A DNA stretch of 64,000 bases, taken from Parashewanella spongiae (GTDB taxonomy: Bacteria > Pseudomonadota > Gammaproteobacteria > Enterobacterales > Shewanellaceae). Below the pieces are notes generated by a model. The model was not told where the DNA came from, did not search any database, and saw nothing but the letters and a program-made list of their open reading frames with translations. Numbering within the stretch: the stretch's first letter is position 1; every line of letters begins with the position of its first letter. The position numbers and the translations under genes were made by a program. Location of the stretch: positions 1,550,001 through 1,614,000 of the forward strand of contig NZ_CP037952.1 in NCBI RefSeq assembly GCF_004358345.1. The letters are read 5' to 3'. This document shows positions 55,701 to 64,000 of this stretch, piece by piece.

Positions 55701-58547
55701 ATGCTTAAGAACAATCTGATAGCAAAATCAGTAAGATTTGCACTGATCGGTGGTGCAGCAACAGCTGCATTGACAACTGCACCAACAGTTTTTGCTGCTG
55801 AAGAAGGTGACAAAGTAGAACGTATTGCTGTTACAGGTTCACGAATTCAACGTGCTGACTTGGAAACTGCACAACCAGTATTAAGTGTTCAACGTGAAGA
55901 TTTGCTTGCTTCAGGTTTGACATCGGTTGGTGATTTCATTAACCAACTTACTATTGGCGCTGCTTCGATTAATACGCAAAGTAACAACGGTGGCGACGGT
56001 TCTACTCGTTTAAGTTTACGTAACTTAGGTTCAGGGCGCGTACTTGTATTAGTAAATGGTCGTCGTTGGGTAGGAGATGGTGGCTCTGTTGATTTAAATA
56101 CTATCCCATCAACAATCATTAAGCGTATCGATATCCTGAAAGACGGCGCTGCTGCAGTTTATGGTTCAGATGCTATCGCTGGTGTTGTAAACGTAATTAC
56201 ACGTGATGATTTTGAAGGTGTTGAGCTAAGCGCTTACACTGGCGGCTCTGAGCGTGGTGATGGTGAACAAGATCAATTTGATATATCAATCGGTCAAGCA
56301 GGTGAAAAAGGCTCTGTTTATTTCAATGCGTCATATGTAAAAACATTACCTATTTGGGCTGGAGATCGCCGTCTTTCTCGGGAGCCAGTATTTGGGACAG
56401 GAAATACACAAGGTAGTTCTGGTACACCAAGTGGTCGTATTACATTTGTCGATGACAATGACAACTATAATAATGTGACATTGAATGATGACTTCACATA
56501 TAATGGAACTAACCCAATAGCTCCTACTTATGATGCTGACGGTAACATTACTAATGCAGATGAAAACAACTATCATACATTTACTAATGATGACCGTTAT
56601 AATTATGCTCCGGTAAACTATTTACTTACTCCTCAAGAAAGGTGGAGTGCATTTGTTCAAGGTAAATATGAGCTGTCTGATGACGTTCGATTATCGAGTG
56701 AAGTCCTGTTCAATCATCGTGAATCTTCTCAGTTATTAGCTCCAGCACCACTGTTTATTGGTCCTTGGGCGGGTGGCGCGCAGTCATTAGACCCAACAGT
56801 TGTTTCTGCAGAGAATATTTATAACCCATTTGGGCAAGATATTTTTGCTCCGGATGAAGACGGTGATGCGGCTACAGTTGGTTTTATTGGCCGAAGAATG
56901 CTTGAAGGTGGTGGTCGTGTATTTAGGCAAACTAAGGACACTTGGCGCTTTGGTATGGCTTTAGACGGTGATTTTGAATTCTTAAGCCAAGATTGGGGAT
57001 GGTCATTAGGGTATTCATTTGCTGAAAATGCAGGTACAGACTATGCAGAAGGTAAATACGTAACCACACGTATTCGCCATGCATTGAGTGCTGAGTGTAA
57101 TGCTGACCCAAGTTGTGTTCCGCTAAACTTATTCGGTGGTGAAGGTGCAATCACTAAAGAACAGTTAGATTATATTTCATACAATGAGCATAACACTAAC
57201 GGTGACACGTTAATTAATTACTCTGCTAACTTATCAGGCGCGCTAGTCGAACTACCCGCTGGCCCATTAGGAGTTGCTGTTGGTTGGGAATATCGTCGTG
57301 AAAAAGGTTTTGATAGCCCTGATTACATTGTCACATCTGGTCAAACTTCAGGTAATGCGCGTAAAGCAACAGAAGGTTCATTCTCTGAATATGCATATTA
57401 TCTAGAACTGAATGTTCCAGTTTTAGCAGATATGCCATTTGCAGAATCATTAGAGTTTGACTTTGCAATTCGTCAAACTGAATTAGAGAATTCTGTAGGC
57501 CTTAAAAATGATAATACATCTGGTAAAGTTGCAATGGCTTATAAGCCAATCTCGGATGTGTTAGTGAGAGCGAGTTGGTCACAAGGTTTCAGGGCTCCGA
57601 CAATTAATAACTTATTTGGCGGGTTAAGTACAACTTTCCCAACGGTTACCGACCCTTGTAATGATGGTGGCGGTAGTTTGCCTGGTTGTTCAGGTGTGCC
57701 TGATGGTTATTCTCAACCAAACAGTCAAGTTCAAGGTCAGGTTGGCTCAAACTCTAACCTAACACCAGAAACGTCTGAAAGCATCAGTGCTGGTATTGTT
57801 TATTCTCCATCTTCATTAGAAGGATTTGATGTTTCAGTTGATTATTGGGATATTCAGATAGATGACCGTATTACTCGTGCAGGGCATCAACAAGTGTTAG
57901 ATACTTGTGCTGGCGTAGCTGGTGAAACGAATCATCCTGTAGCTGAATTTTGTGACCAAATTCTACAGCGCGCACCAGGTGGTACACCAGTTTTATTTGC
58001 AAACCCGTCCTTGAACCTAGGTAGTCTCAATACAAGTGGTTTCGATTTGACAATGAACTATGGCTTCGAAACCAGTGTAGGTGATTTCCGAGTGTCTTGG
58101 GATAACACCTATACTGACAATTATTCAGTAACGAATAATGAAGGTGTAGAGACCAAGTTTGCTGGTGAAATTGGGTTGCCACGTTTAAAATCGAACTTGA
58201 CTCTTTCATGGGGTATGGATGACTTAAGTGCTACTTGGAAAACACGCTTAATTACGGACCAAAGAGATGATTGTCGCAGTGCTTATGCAGATTTCGACTT
58301 GTGTAATGCGTCAGAAACGGATGCAGATGGTGACGTAACTTACTTCCGTGACTTAGGTGATTACTATGTACATGATTTACAAGTCGGTTACTACTTCACT
58401 GAGTTGAACTCAAGATTTACACTGGGTGTAAATAATGTGTTTGATGAAGAGCCACCTTTAGCGCCAAATCAAACAAACTCGTTTGATGGTACGCAGTATG
58501 ATGGTACTGGACGTTATTTCTACGGACGTCTAACCGTTAACTTTTAA
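55701..58547 (+). CDS. TonB-dependent outer-membrane receptor
   Basis: 948 residues. The signal peptide (FALIGGAATAALTTAPTVFAAEE) is followed by the plug: RIAVTGSRIQRADLETAQPV, with the TonB-box region just before it, then LSLRNLGSGRVLVLVNGRRW and KRIDILKDGAAAVYGSDAIAGVVNVIT. The rest is a 22-strand-like barrel with a C-terminal RFYFYGRLTVNF-type end (Phe last). It imports a substrate across the outer membrane with energy from TonB. The type is the long proteobacterial form often paired with tryptophan-halogenase-like proteins and carbohydrate or other nutrient loci. GGGAGA precedes the ATG. The partner halogenase-like gene follows a terminator. The substrate is unknown. Confidence 0.92.
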   Translation: MLKNNLIAKSVRFALIGGAATAALTTAPTVFAAEEGDKVERIAVTGSRIQRADLETAQPVLSVQREDLLASGLTSVGDFINQLTIGAASINTQSNNGGDGSTRLSLRNLGSGRVLVLVNGRRWVGDGGSVDLNTIPSTIIKRIDILKDGAAAVYGSDAIAGVVNVITRDDFEGVELSAYTGGSERGDGEQDQFDISIGQAGEKGSVYFNASYVKTLPIWAGDRRLSREPVFGTGNTQGSSGTPSGRITFVDDNDNYNNVTLNDDFTYNGTNPIAPTYDADGNITNADENNYHTFTNDDRYNYAPVNYLLTPQERWSAFVQGKYELSDDVRLSSEVLFNHRESSQLLAPAPLFIGPWAGGAQSLDPTVVSAENIYNPFGQDIFAPDEDGDAATVGFIGRRMLEGGGRVFRQTKDTWRFGMALDGDFEFLSQDWGWSLGYSFAENAGTDYAEGKYVTTRIRHALSAECNADPSCVPLNLFGGEGAITKEQLDYISYNEHNTNGDTLINYSANLSGALVELPAGPLGVAVGWEYRREKGFDSPDYIVTSGQTSGNARKATEGSFSEYAYYLELNVPVLADMPFAESLEFDFAIRQTELENSVGLKNDNTSGKVAMAYKPISDVLVRASWSQGFRAPTINNLFGGLSTTFPTVTDPCNDGGGSLPGCSGVPDGYSQPNSQVQGQVGSNSNLTPETSESISAGIVYSPSSLEGFDVSVDYWDIQIDDRITRAGHQQVLDTCAGVAGETNHPVAEFCDQILQRAPGGTPVLFANPSLNLGSLNTSGFDLTMNYGFETSVGDFRVSWDNTYTDNYSVTNNEGVETKFAGEIGLPRLKSNLTLSWGMDDLSATWKTRLITDQRDDCRSAYADFDLCNASETDADGDVTYFRDLGDYYVHDLQVGYYFTELNSRFTLGVNNVFDEEPPLAPNQTNSFDGTQYDGTGRYFYGRLTVNF

Positions 58548-58573
58548 TATTTAGTTTTTAAAAGTTAGTATGA

Positions 58574-58603
58574 AAATGCTGCCATTTGGCAGCATTTTTT
58601 TTA
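58574..58603 (+). terminator. Terminator between the receptor and halogenase-like genes
   Basis: AAAATGCTGCC / GGCAGCATTTT, a perfect 11-base stem with a 4-base loop and a T run. It lies only 11 bases before the halogenase-like start, so that gene is read by leakage or from its own promoter, which I do not see. Confidence 0.9.
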
Positions 58604-58614
58604 GAGGTTATAAC

Positions 58615-60078
58615 ATGAAAAAAAAAATAGATGTTAAAAAAGTCATTATTGTTGGTGGTGGAACTGCTGGATGGATGACGGCAGCAATGCTAAGCAAACT
58701 GTTAGGCACTCAAATTGAAATTACCCTTGTGGAGTCAACGACTGTCGGAACAGTTGGCGTCGGTGAGGCTACCATTCCAAGTATTCAACTATTTAATAGT
58801 ACATTGGGTATCAATGAAACAGATTTTGTTAAAGCCACTCAGGCTAGTTTTAAATTAGGGATTCAGTTCGAAGGTTGGGGAAATGAAGACTCTGACTATA
58901 TGCATGCCTTCGGTGTCATAGGAAAAGACTTAGGTTTATCTAGTTTTCATTATTATTGGCTACAACAGGCTGAATCCGCAAAAAAGTTTTGGGATCACTC
59001 TTTAAATTATCAAACAGCCAAAGCTAATAAATTTTCACTAACTAAAACACAAAATGAAGAATTAGCTTATGCCTATCATTTCGATGCTAATTTGTATGCT
59101 CAATATCTAAAAAAAATAAGTCTATCGCAAGGTGTTAAGTGTGTCGAAGGATTTATTTCTGAAGTTAGGCTTAATGATGAATCTGGCTTTATCCAAGAAA
59201 TTGAATTAGAGACTGGAGAAATACTAAGCGCAGATCTATTTATTGATTGTTCTGGGTTTAAAGGGTTATTGATTGAGCAAGCATTAAATACAGGTTTCGA
59301 TGACTGGTCAGATTATTTACCATGCGACCATGCTTGGGCAGTACCATCAGAAAAAATTGATTCTATAAAACCTTACACACGATCTATAGCAAGAGATGCT
59401 GGTTGGCAGTGGCAAATACCTCTTCAGCACAGGGTCGGCAATGGTTTGGTGTTTTCTAGTACATATATGAGCCCTGATACCGCAAAAAAGAAACTTATTG
59501 CCAGCCTACCAAGTAAGCCACTCGCAGAGCCTAAGTTAATCAAATTTAAAACAGGTATGCGAAAGAAGCAATGGAACAAAAACTGTGTAGCTATAGGGTT
59601 ATCAAGCGGATTTCTTGAACCTTTAGAATCAACCAGTATTCACTTGATTCAATCTGCAATCTTACGCTTAATACAACTATTTCCAAAAACAATAACAACA
59701 GAAATAGAAGATGAGTTTAATCATTTATCTAGAATGGAGTTTGAAGAAATCCGTGACTTTATCATTCTACATTATCATTTAAATAATAGACGAACTAGTT
59801 TTTGGAAATATTGTAGAGAAATGGACATTCCTGAAAGTTTGTCTCGAAGAATTAGATTGTTTACAAAACATGCAAGAACAAACATTGGGAATCAGGAATT
59901 GTTTTCAGCGACGGCTTGGCAACAAGTAATGATAGGGCAAGGCATTATACCTGAAAATAATCATCCGATAAGCAATGTGGCGAACGAAAAACAAACAAAA
60001 GCATTTATGCAACATAATAAATTAAGAATACGAGAAATTGTAAAAGGTTATGAAAGTCATGAATCTTTTTTCATCTAA
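58615..60078 (+). CDS. Tryptophan-halogenase-like flavoprotein
   Basis: 487 residues from ATG 58615, chosen because AGAGG lies at good spacing and KKVIIVGGGTAGWMTAAML is the normal start; the longer frame upstream runs through the terminator. The FAD site GGGTAGW is intact near 12-20, and GWQWQIPLQHRVGNG near 265 is the halogenase WxWxIP motif that keeps the halide/FAD site. Genuine flavin-dependent halogenases chlorinate indoles; many relatives beside TonB receptors have no proven halogenase activity. The neighbouring receptor suggests a role in nutrient or secondary-metabolite processing, which is inferred. No flavin reductase is adjacent. Confidence 0.85.
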   Translation: MKKKIDVKKVIIVGGGTAGWMTAAMLSKLLGTQIEITLVESTTVGTVGVGEATIPSIQLFNSTLGINETDFVKATQASFKLGIQFEGWGNEDSDYMHAFGVIGKDLGLSSFHYYWLQQAESAKKFWDHSLNYQTAKANKFSLTKTQNEELAYAYHFDANLYAQYLKKISLSQGVKCVEGFISEVRLNDESGFIQEIELETGEILSADLFIDCSGFKGLLIEQALNTGFDDWSDYLPCDHAWAVPSEKIDSIKPYTRSIARDAGWQWQIPLQHRVGNGLVFSSTYMSPDTAKKKLIASLPSKPLAEPKLIKFKTGMRKKQWNKNCVAIGLSSGFLEPLESTSIHLIQSAILRLIQLFPKTITTEIEDEFNHLSRMEFEEIRDFIILHYHLNNRRTSFWKYCREMDIPESLSRRIRLFTKHARTNIGNQELFSATAWQQVMIGQGIIPENNHPISNVANEKQTKAFMQHNKLRIREIVKGYESHESFFI

Positions 60079-60299
60079 ACATTTTACTCAAATTTAAGTT
60101 GGCTACATATATTGACACTGGTCAATGTTTTGTGGAATTATGCCAACGGGTCTATGCCTTTAGCGGCATAGAAAAGGGAAAATAAAAACAAACGTAAGAT
60201 AAAGCTGTGCTTATGTGATGGTATGTTGTTACTGGTAATGCAGGGCTTCTTTATCAGTAAGTTAACACTTTTTAATTCACTTCAAATTGGTTGGGAACT
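60079..60299. other. Gap before the TonB2 module; hairpin, no gene
   Basis: 221 bases. CTATGCC / GGCATAG (60152-60171) forms a 7-base stem without a T run. No clear Fur box or promoter was identified. Expression of the TonB2 module probably begins here. Confidence 0.4.
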
Positions 60300-61082
60300 A
60301 TGTCCAAGGTAAGCAATAGAACTAAAATCGCTACTGCTCTGGTAGGTGCTATGGCATTAGCCAGTAGTAACCTAGTAGCAGCAGATCCTCTTGCCGACGC
60401 ACAAAAAGCTGATACTCAAATTCACGCTGATGCTGCTAAGTCGCAAAAGAAAATTGACAAATATTTTGATCAAGCACAAGACATGCTTTTTGAGTATGGT
60501 TCTGTTGCAGATGAACGTGAGTCGTTAAAATCTTATAATGACTATGTTGCAAAGTTAGTTGCCGATCAACAAGCTACTATCAATGATATTCAATCGGACA
60601 TTGATGGTGTAGATGCATTGCGTCAAGGCGTTGTTCCTCTAATGTTTAAGATGGTTGACGCATTAGAAAACTTCATCAAACTAGACTTGCCGTTTAACCT
60701 TGAAGCACGTTTAAACCGTGTTGCAAACCTTCGAGCAACTCTAGATTCGTCAAACGTAACACTAGCTGAAAAGTATCGTTTGATTCTTGATGCGTACAGC
60801 ATTGAGCGTGGCTACGGCGCAAGCTCTATTGCTCGTGAAGGTCAATTAAATATCGGCGGTAAAGAACTACTTGTAGATTTCGTAAGCTTCGGACGTGTTG
60901 GTTATTACGCGCAAAGCTTAGATCAAAAGCAAGCTTGGATGTATAACAAGGAAACTAAATCTTGGGATGTGCTAAGCGATGGTTACTTGCGTAACCTTTC
61001 TAAAGCAATTAAGCAGGCTCGTGGTCAAGGCGCTCCTGATATGTTTGCTCTACCAATCCCAGCTGCGGAGGCTGCACAATAA
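60300..61082 (+). CDS. DUF3450 family protein of the TonB2 module
   Basis: 260 residues from ATG 60300; an upstream TTG is not chosen because GGGA sits at the right spacing for this ATG. The signal peptide is present (TKIATALVGAMALASSNLVAAD), so periplasmic. The body is a long coiled coil (ADTQIHADAAKSQKKIDKYFDQAQDMLFEYG) followed by a small folded end. This family is encoded first in the TonB2/TtpC operons of Vibrio and Shewanella. It may support the TonB2 complex that energises outer-membrane receptors; the exact role is unclear. The last base of its stop is the first base of the TtpC gene. Confidence 0.88.
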   Translation: MSKVSNRTKIATALVGAMALASSNLVAADPLADAQKADTQIHADAAKSQKKIDKYFDQAQDMLFEYGSVADERESLKSYNDYVAKLVADQQATINDIQSDIDGVDALRQGVVPLMFKMVDALENFIKLDLPFNLEARLNRVANLRATLDSSNVTLAEKYRLILDAYSIERGYGASSIAREGQLNIGGKELLVDFVSFGRVGYYAQSLDQKQAWMYNKETKSWDVLSDGYLRNLSKAIKQARGQGAPDMFALPIPAAEAAQ

Positions 61083-62437
61083 TGAAAAAGTTAATTACAT
61101 CCGCGCTAGTGGCTGCTAGCTTTTCTTTAACGGCTGGCATGGTTAGTGCTGCTGATGCACCAACATCTATCGATCAGTTGTTGCAACAAGTAAAAGCTGA
61201 CCGTAAAAGCGACGCAAGAATAAATAAAAAGCGTGAAGCAGAATTTAAAGCTGAACGTGGTGATAAAGCCGCATTACTAAAGCGTGAAAAGCGCGCTTTA
61301 GCCAATGAAAAACAACGTGGCAAAGATTTGAACCAAGCCTTCTTAGACAACGAACGTAAGATTGCTCAATTAGAAGCCGATCTTATTGTTGCTCAAGGTG
61401 ATTTGGGTGAAATGTTTGGTGTTGTTAAAGGTGAAGCCGGAGATTTCTCAGGTAAGCTTGAAGCTTCAAACATCAGCGCTCAGTATCCTGGACGTGAAAA
61501 GTTTATAGCTGAATTAGGTGCTCGTAAACAGCTTCCTAAAATTCATGAACTAGAAAAGTTCTGGGAAGAGCAACTTTTCGAGATGGTTCAACAAGGCAAA
61601 ATTGTAAAATTTAACGCTGAAATTACTGGTATAGATGGTAGTGTTCATAATTCAGAAGTAACACGTGTTGGTGTATACAATCTTCTTGCTGATGGACATT
61701 ATGTTGTTTACAAGCCTGAGCTTGGCTTGATTCAAGAGCTAGCGCAACAACCAGGTGGCGAGCACGTTTCAAGTGTTAAAGATTATGTAGGTACAACTTC
61801 AGGTTACGAAAAATTATTTGTAGACCCTGCACGCGGTACATTACTTAATGTTTTCACTCAAAAAGCAACCATTGAAGATCGAATTGAAGCGGGTGGACCA
61901 ATTGGTTACATCATCATCGGTATTCTAGTTATTGGTGCTGCACTTGCTTTATTCTTGATGTTCTCACTATTCAGTGTTGGCGCTAAGGTTAATGCACAGC
62001 GTAAAAACTTAGGCACTCCAGGTAACAACCCACTTGGTCGTATTTTGAAGGCTTACCATGACAATAAGAATTCAGATGTTGAAACCATTGAGTTAAAACT
62101 TGACGAAGCTATTTTGAAAGAAACACCTGCACTTGAAAAAGGCTTATCAATCATTAAAGTTTTTGCTGCTATTGCACCTATGATGGGTCTACTTGGTACT
62201 GTTACCGGTATGATTGCAACTTTCCAAAGTATTCAATTATTTGGTACGGGCGATCCTAAACTTATGGCTGGTGGTATTTCTATGGCACTTATCACAACTG
62301 TTCAAGGTTTGATTGCTGCATTGCCTCTAATGTTACTACACGCGATTGTTTCAGCTAAAAGTAAGTCTGTTGTTCAAGTTCTAGAAGAACAAAGCGCAGG
62401 TCTTGTTGCACAGCACGCTGAGAAGAGGGCTGACTAA
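61082..62437 (+). CDS. ttpC: TtpC-type MotA/TolQ/ExbB-like protein
   Basis: 451 residues with a signal peptide (TSALVAASFSLTAGMVSAAD), a periplasmic coiled coil and then a MotA/ExbB domain with about three TM helices (IIIGILVIGAALALFLMF, then GLLGTVTGMIATFQSIQLF near 370 and TVQGLIAALPLMLLHAIV). This is the extra component required by TonB2 systems, described as TtpC in Vibrio. It shares the ExbB proton-channel core. The gene overlaps both neighbours by one base, so it is tightly coupled in the operon. It should work with ExbB, ExbD and TonB of the same operon to energise iron or nutrient receptors. Confidence 0.9.
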   Translation: MKKLITSALVAASFSLTAGMVSAADAPTSIDQLLQQVKADRKSDARINKKREAEFKAERGDKAALLKREKRALANEKQRGKDLNQAFLDNERKIAQLEADLIVAQGDLGEMFGVVKGEAGDFSGKLEASNISAQYPGREKFIAELGARKQLPKIHELEKFWEEQLFEMVQQGKIVKFNAEITGIDGSVHNSEVTRVGVYNLLADGHYVVYKPELGLIQELAQQPGGEHVSSVKDYVGTTSGYEKLFVDPARGTLLNVFTQKATIEDRIEAGGPIGYIIIGILVIGAALALFLMFSLFSVGAKVNAQRKNLGTPGNNPLGRILKAYHDNKNSDVETIELKLDEAILKETPALEKGLSIIKVFAAIAPMMGLLGTVTGMIATFQSIQLFGTGDPKLMAGGISMALITTVQGLIAALPLMLLHAIVSAKSKSVVQVLEEQSAGLVAQHAEKRAD

Positions 62438-62964
62438 TGATGCTATTCCTGATGGACATTTGGGATTCCGTCAGGGGCTTCATGGCCTCCGGAGGCAACG
62501 TCCTCTGGCTGGTTGCGGGAGTACTGTTCCTAATGTGGGTTTTAATGCTTGAACGTTATTGGTACCTTAATTGGATTATGCCAACTAAAAATAAAGCAAT
62601 TATCGCTGCATGGGACGCACGAGAAGATTCGACTTCTTGGTACGCTCACCGCATTCGTGAAGCTTGGGTATCCCAGGCCAAACAAGAACTAAACGCGGGT
62701 ATGTTGATTATCAAAACGCTGGTTGCTGCTTGTCCTATGATTGGACTGCTTGGAACAGTGACAGGGATGATTACCGTATTTGATGTGATGGCAGTTCATG
62801 GTACGGGTAATGCTCGTATGATGGCCGCTGGTATTTCCATGGCGACCATGCCGACAATGGCGGGAATGGTTGCAGCATTATCAGGAGTATTTTTTAGTAC
62901 TCGTCTTGATGCAAAAATGAAAATCAGCATGGAAAAGCTAAAAGATAGCTTGCCACACCACTAG
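62437..62964 (+). CDS. exbB: Biopolymer transport protein ExbB (TonB2 system)
   Basis: 175 residues, a TolQ/ExbB proton-channel protein of the inner membrane. Three TM segments are visible: NVLWLVAGVLFLMWVLML, ACPMIGLLGTVTGMITVFDVM and MATMPTMAGMVAALSGVFF. The conserved glycine/threonine TM2 motif GLLGTVTGMI is intact. It forms a complex with ExbD and energises TonB. The ATG overlaps the ttpC stop. GGDEF or other domains are absent. The next gene, exbD, begins 13 bases after its stop. Confidence 0.93.
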   Translation: MMLFLMDIWDSVRGFMASGGNVLWLVAGVLFLMWVLMLERYWYLNWIMPTKNKAIIAAWDAREDSTSWYAHRIREAWVSQAKQELNAGMLIIKTLVAACPMIGLLGTVTGMITVFDVMAVHGTGNARMMAAGISMATMPTMAGMVAALSGVFFSTRLDAKMKISMEKLKDSLPHH

Positions 62965-62977
62965 AGAGAGATTGAAC

Positions 62978-63382
62978 ATGGCACGTAAAAAGCATTCTGG
63001 CGTAGAGGATGAAGCACAGATCGATATGACTCCGATGCTCGACATCGTTTTCATTATGTTGATCTTCTTTATTGTAACTACGTCGTTCATCAAGCCATCG
63101 GGTCTTGATTACAATAAGCCAGAAGCATCGCAGGCAACGACTAAGAAGTCCGCGAATATCTTCATCGGCGTAAGCAGTACAGGCGTTATTAAAATGGAAA
63201 ACCGTCAGGTTGACATTGAGCGTGTAACGGCAAACGTTGAACGTATGTTGGCTGAGTCCCCTGAAGCTGCGGTACTGATTGAAGCTGATAAAAAAGCGGA
63301 ACACGGTATAGTCGTTAAGGTACTCGATAGTGTTAAAAAAGCTGGCATAGATAAAGTTTCTGTTTCAGCAGGGAAGGATTAA
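62978..63382 (+). CDS. exbD: Biopolymer transport protein ExbD (TonB2 system)
   Basis: 134 residues from ATG 62978 (an upstream TTG is not chosen). One TM helix (LDIVFIMLIFFIVTTSF) with the proton-carrying aspartate in MTPMLDIVF near D24 is intact. The remainder is a periplasmic domain (ANIFIGVSSTGVIKMEN ... VVKVLDSVKKAGIDKVSVS). It works with ExbB to couple the proton gradient to TonB. It lies between exbB and tonB with only 1-13 bases between genes. Confidence 0.93.
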   Translation: MARKKHSGVEDEAQIDMTPMLDIVFIMLIFFIVTTSFIKPSGLDYNKPEASQATTKKSANIFIGVSSTGVIKMENRQVDIERVTANVERMLAESPEAAVLIEADKKAEHGIVVKVLDSVKKAGIDKVSVSAGKD

Positions 63383-63383
63383 T

Positions 63384-64000
63384 ATGCTCAGAGGAATAGT
63401 ATCTGTCATCGTTGGTGGAGCTGTTACCTTTGGACTGTTTGTCTTCATGGCCTTTTTGGTCGGTGGCGGCGCTAAACGCGCCGACACCAAAACTGAATCT
63501 CCAGTGATTGAGATCAGTATGGAGGAACCAGATTCCAAAGCGCAGCAAAAGCCACGGGTAAAACCAAAGCCACCAGCTCCGCCTGAGCAGCCACCTAAGC
63601 CTAATGTACCACCGCCAGATAATTCGTCTGACATTGATACAAGTTTATCGTTTAATCCGTCAGGATTATCATCAACAGCAGGCCGCGGTACCTTTAAATT
63701 GGGTAATATGATGACACGTGATGGTGATGTTACGCCTATCGTTCGTATTAACCCACAGTATCCACCCGCTGCAGCACGTGATGGCAAAGAAGGTTATGTA
63801 ACCTTAAGCTTTGCAATTAACACACTCGGCGGTGTTGAAGATGTGAAAGTTATCGATGCTAAGCCAAAGCGTATTTTTAACAAAGCTGCACGTAGAGCTT
63901 TGAAAAAGTGGAAATACAAACCGCAAATTGTTGATGGTAAAGCGCAAAAGCGTAGTGGTTTAAAAGTTACTTTGGACTTTACATTGGATCAGGAGGGGTA
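63384..64000 (+). CDS. tonB: Energy transducer TonB (TonB2 type), end of window
   Basis: At least 205 codons; the window ends two bases (TA) into what is probably the stop codon. One TM anchor (VVGGAVTFGLFVFMAFLVGG) is followed by a proline-rich stretch (PKPPAPPEQPPKPNVPPP) and a C-terminal TonB domain (INPQYPPAAARDGKEGYVTLSF, RAALKKWKYKP-type RRALKKWKYKPQIV). TonB spans the periplasm and transmits energy to outer-membrane receptors. It is about the size of TonB2 proteins and shorter than TonB1. The start has GGAAGGA upstream. It is the last gene of the DUF3450-ttpC-exbB-exbD-tonB operon. Confidence 0.93.
   Translation, partial: MLRGIVSVIVGGAVTFGLFVFMAFLVGGGAKRADTKTESPVIEISMEEPDSKAQQKPRVKPKPPAPPEQPPKPNVPPPDNSSDIDTSLSFNPSGLSSTAGRGTFKLGNMMTRDGDVTPIVRINPQYPPAAARDGKEGYVTLSFAINTLGGVEDVKVIDAKPKRIFNKAARRALKKWKYKPQIVDGKAQKRSGLKVTLDFTLDQEG

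Noticed and set aside
58570-58614. Longer N-terminus for the halogenase-like protein
   Set aside because: The extra 15 codons lie in a terminator hairpin, whereas the ATG at 58615 has AGAGG and the usual KKVIIVGGG start.
1938-60299. tRNA or rRNA genes in the gaps
   Set aside because: No cloverleaf with T-arm GTTC and CCA-like end or rRNA sequence was found in the gaps I inspected.
63365-63787. 140-codon minus-strand frame over the end of the window
   Set aside because: It is antisense to tonB, which has a clear anchor, proline-rich stretch and TonB domain.

Overview
The window is AT-rich chromosomal DNA from a marine gammaproteobacterium of the Alteromonadales, most like Shewanellaceae (Shewanella or Parashewanella). 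This rests on gene content, not on a search: TtpC-type TonB2 energy module, HppD/HmgA with a divergent LysR gene, DNA polymerase II, DinG, DUF3010, YibL, DUF2057, NrdDG, and a cupredoxin-like/GGDEF-EAL/outer-membrane triad. No rRNA, tRNA or CRISPR array was seen.

Layout. 1-7.5 kb: ribokinase-family tail, a frameshifted orphan coiled-coil gene, RluA-type pseudouridine synthase, OsmC protein, ABC exporter, and two paralogous exported methyltransferases, one broken. 7.5-16.2 kb: guanine deaminase, ArsR-type repressor with sulfide-sensor-like cysteines, topoisomerase III and the c-di-GMP/outer-membrane triad. 16.2-25.2 kb: accessory zone with a decayed group II intron, an orphan protein ending in the CaaX-like box CAIM, DUF3010, a DEAD-box helicase, an ankyrin protein and many miniature transposable elements. 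25.4-39 kb: mostly housekeeping (CurA-like reductase/OhrR-like regulator, nrdDG, yibL, ribA, hmgA-hppD/LysR, AIM24 protein, SLC13 transporter) interrupted by one orphan gene. 39.4-51.4 kb: an internally duplicated membrane protein, DUF2057, priC, TSUP permease, dinG, and a 1633-residue protein with a SidE-like phosphodiesterase motif set. 51.4-64 kb: polB, porin, TonB-dependent receptor with a tryptophan-halogenase-like flavoprotein, and the TonB2 module (DUF3450, TtpC, ExbB, ExbD, TonB).

Two themes stand out. First, six large orphan genes have no signal peptide, have Ser/Thr/Pro/Ala-rich N-termini and carry eukaryote-directed features (CaaX-like tail, ankyrin repeats, SidE-like phosphodiesterase, pentapeptide-like repeats, duplicated membrane hairpins). 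They look like secreted effectors for a eukaryotic host; no secretion system is visible here. Second, at least five families of small non-autonomous elements fill the gaps. Their ends and target-site duplications can be read directly, one is nested inside another with an empty-site control, and three families share one short core with an 8-8-8 inverted repeat that behaves like an independently inserted module. Most orphan genes sit next to these elements.
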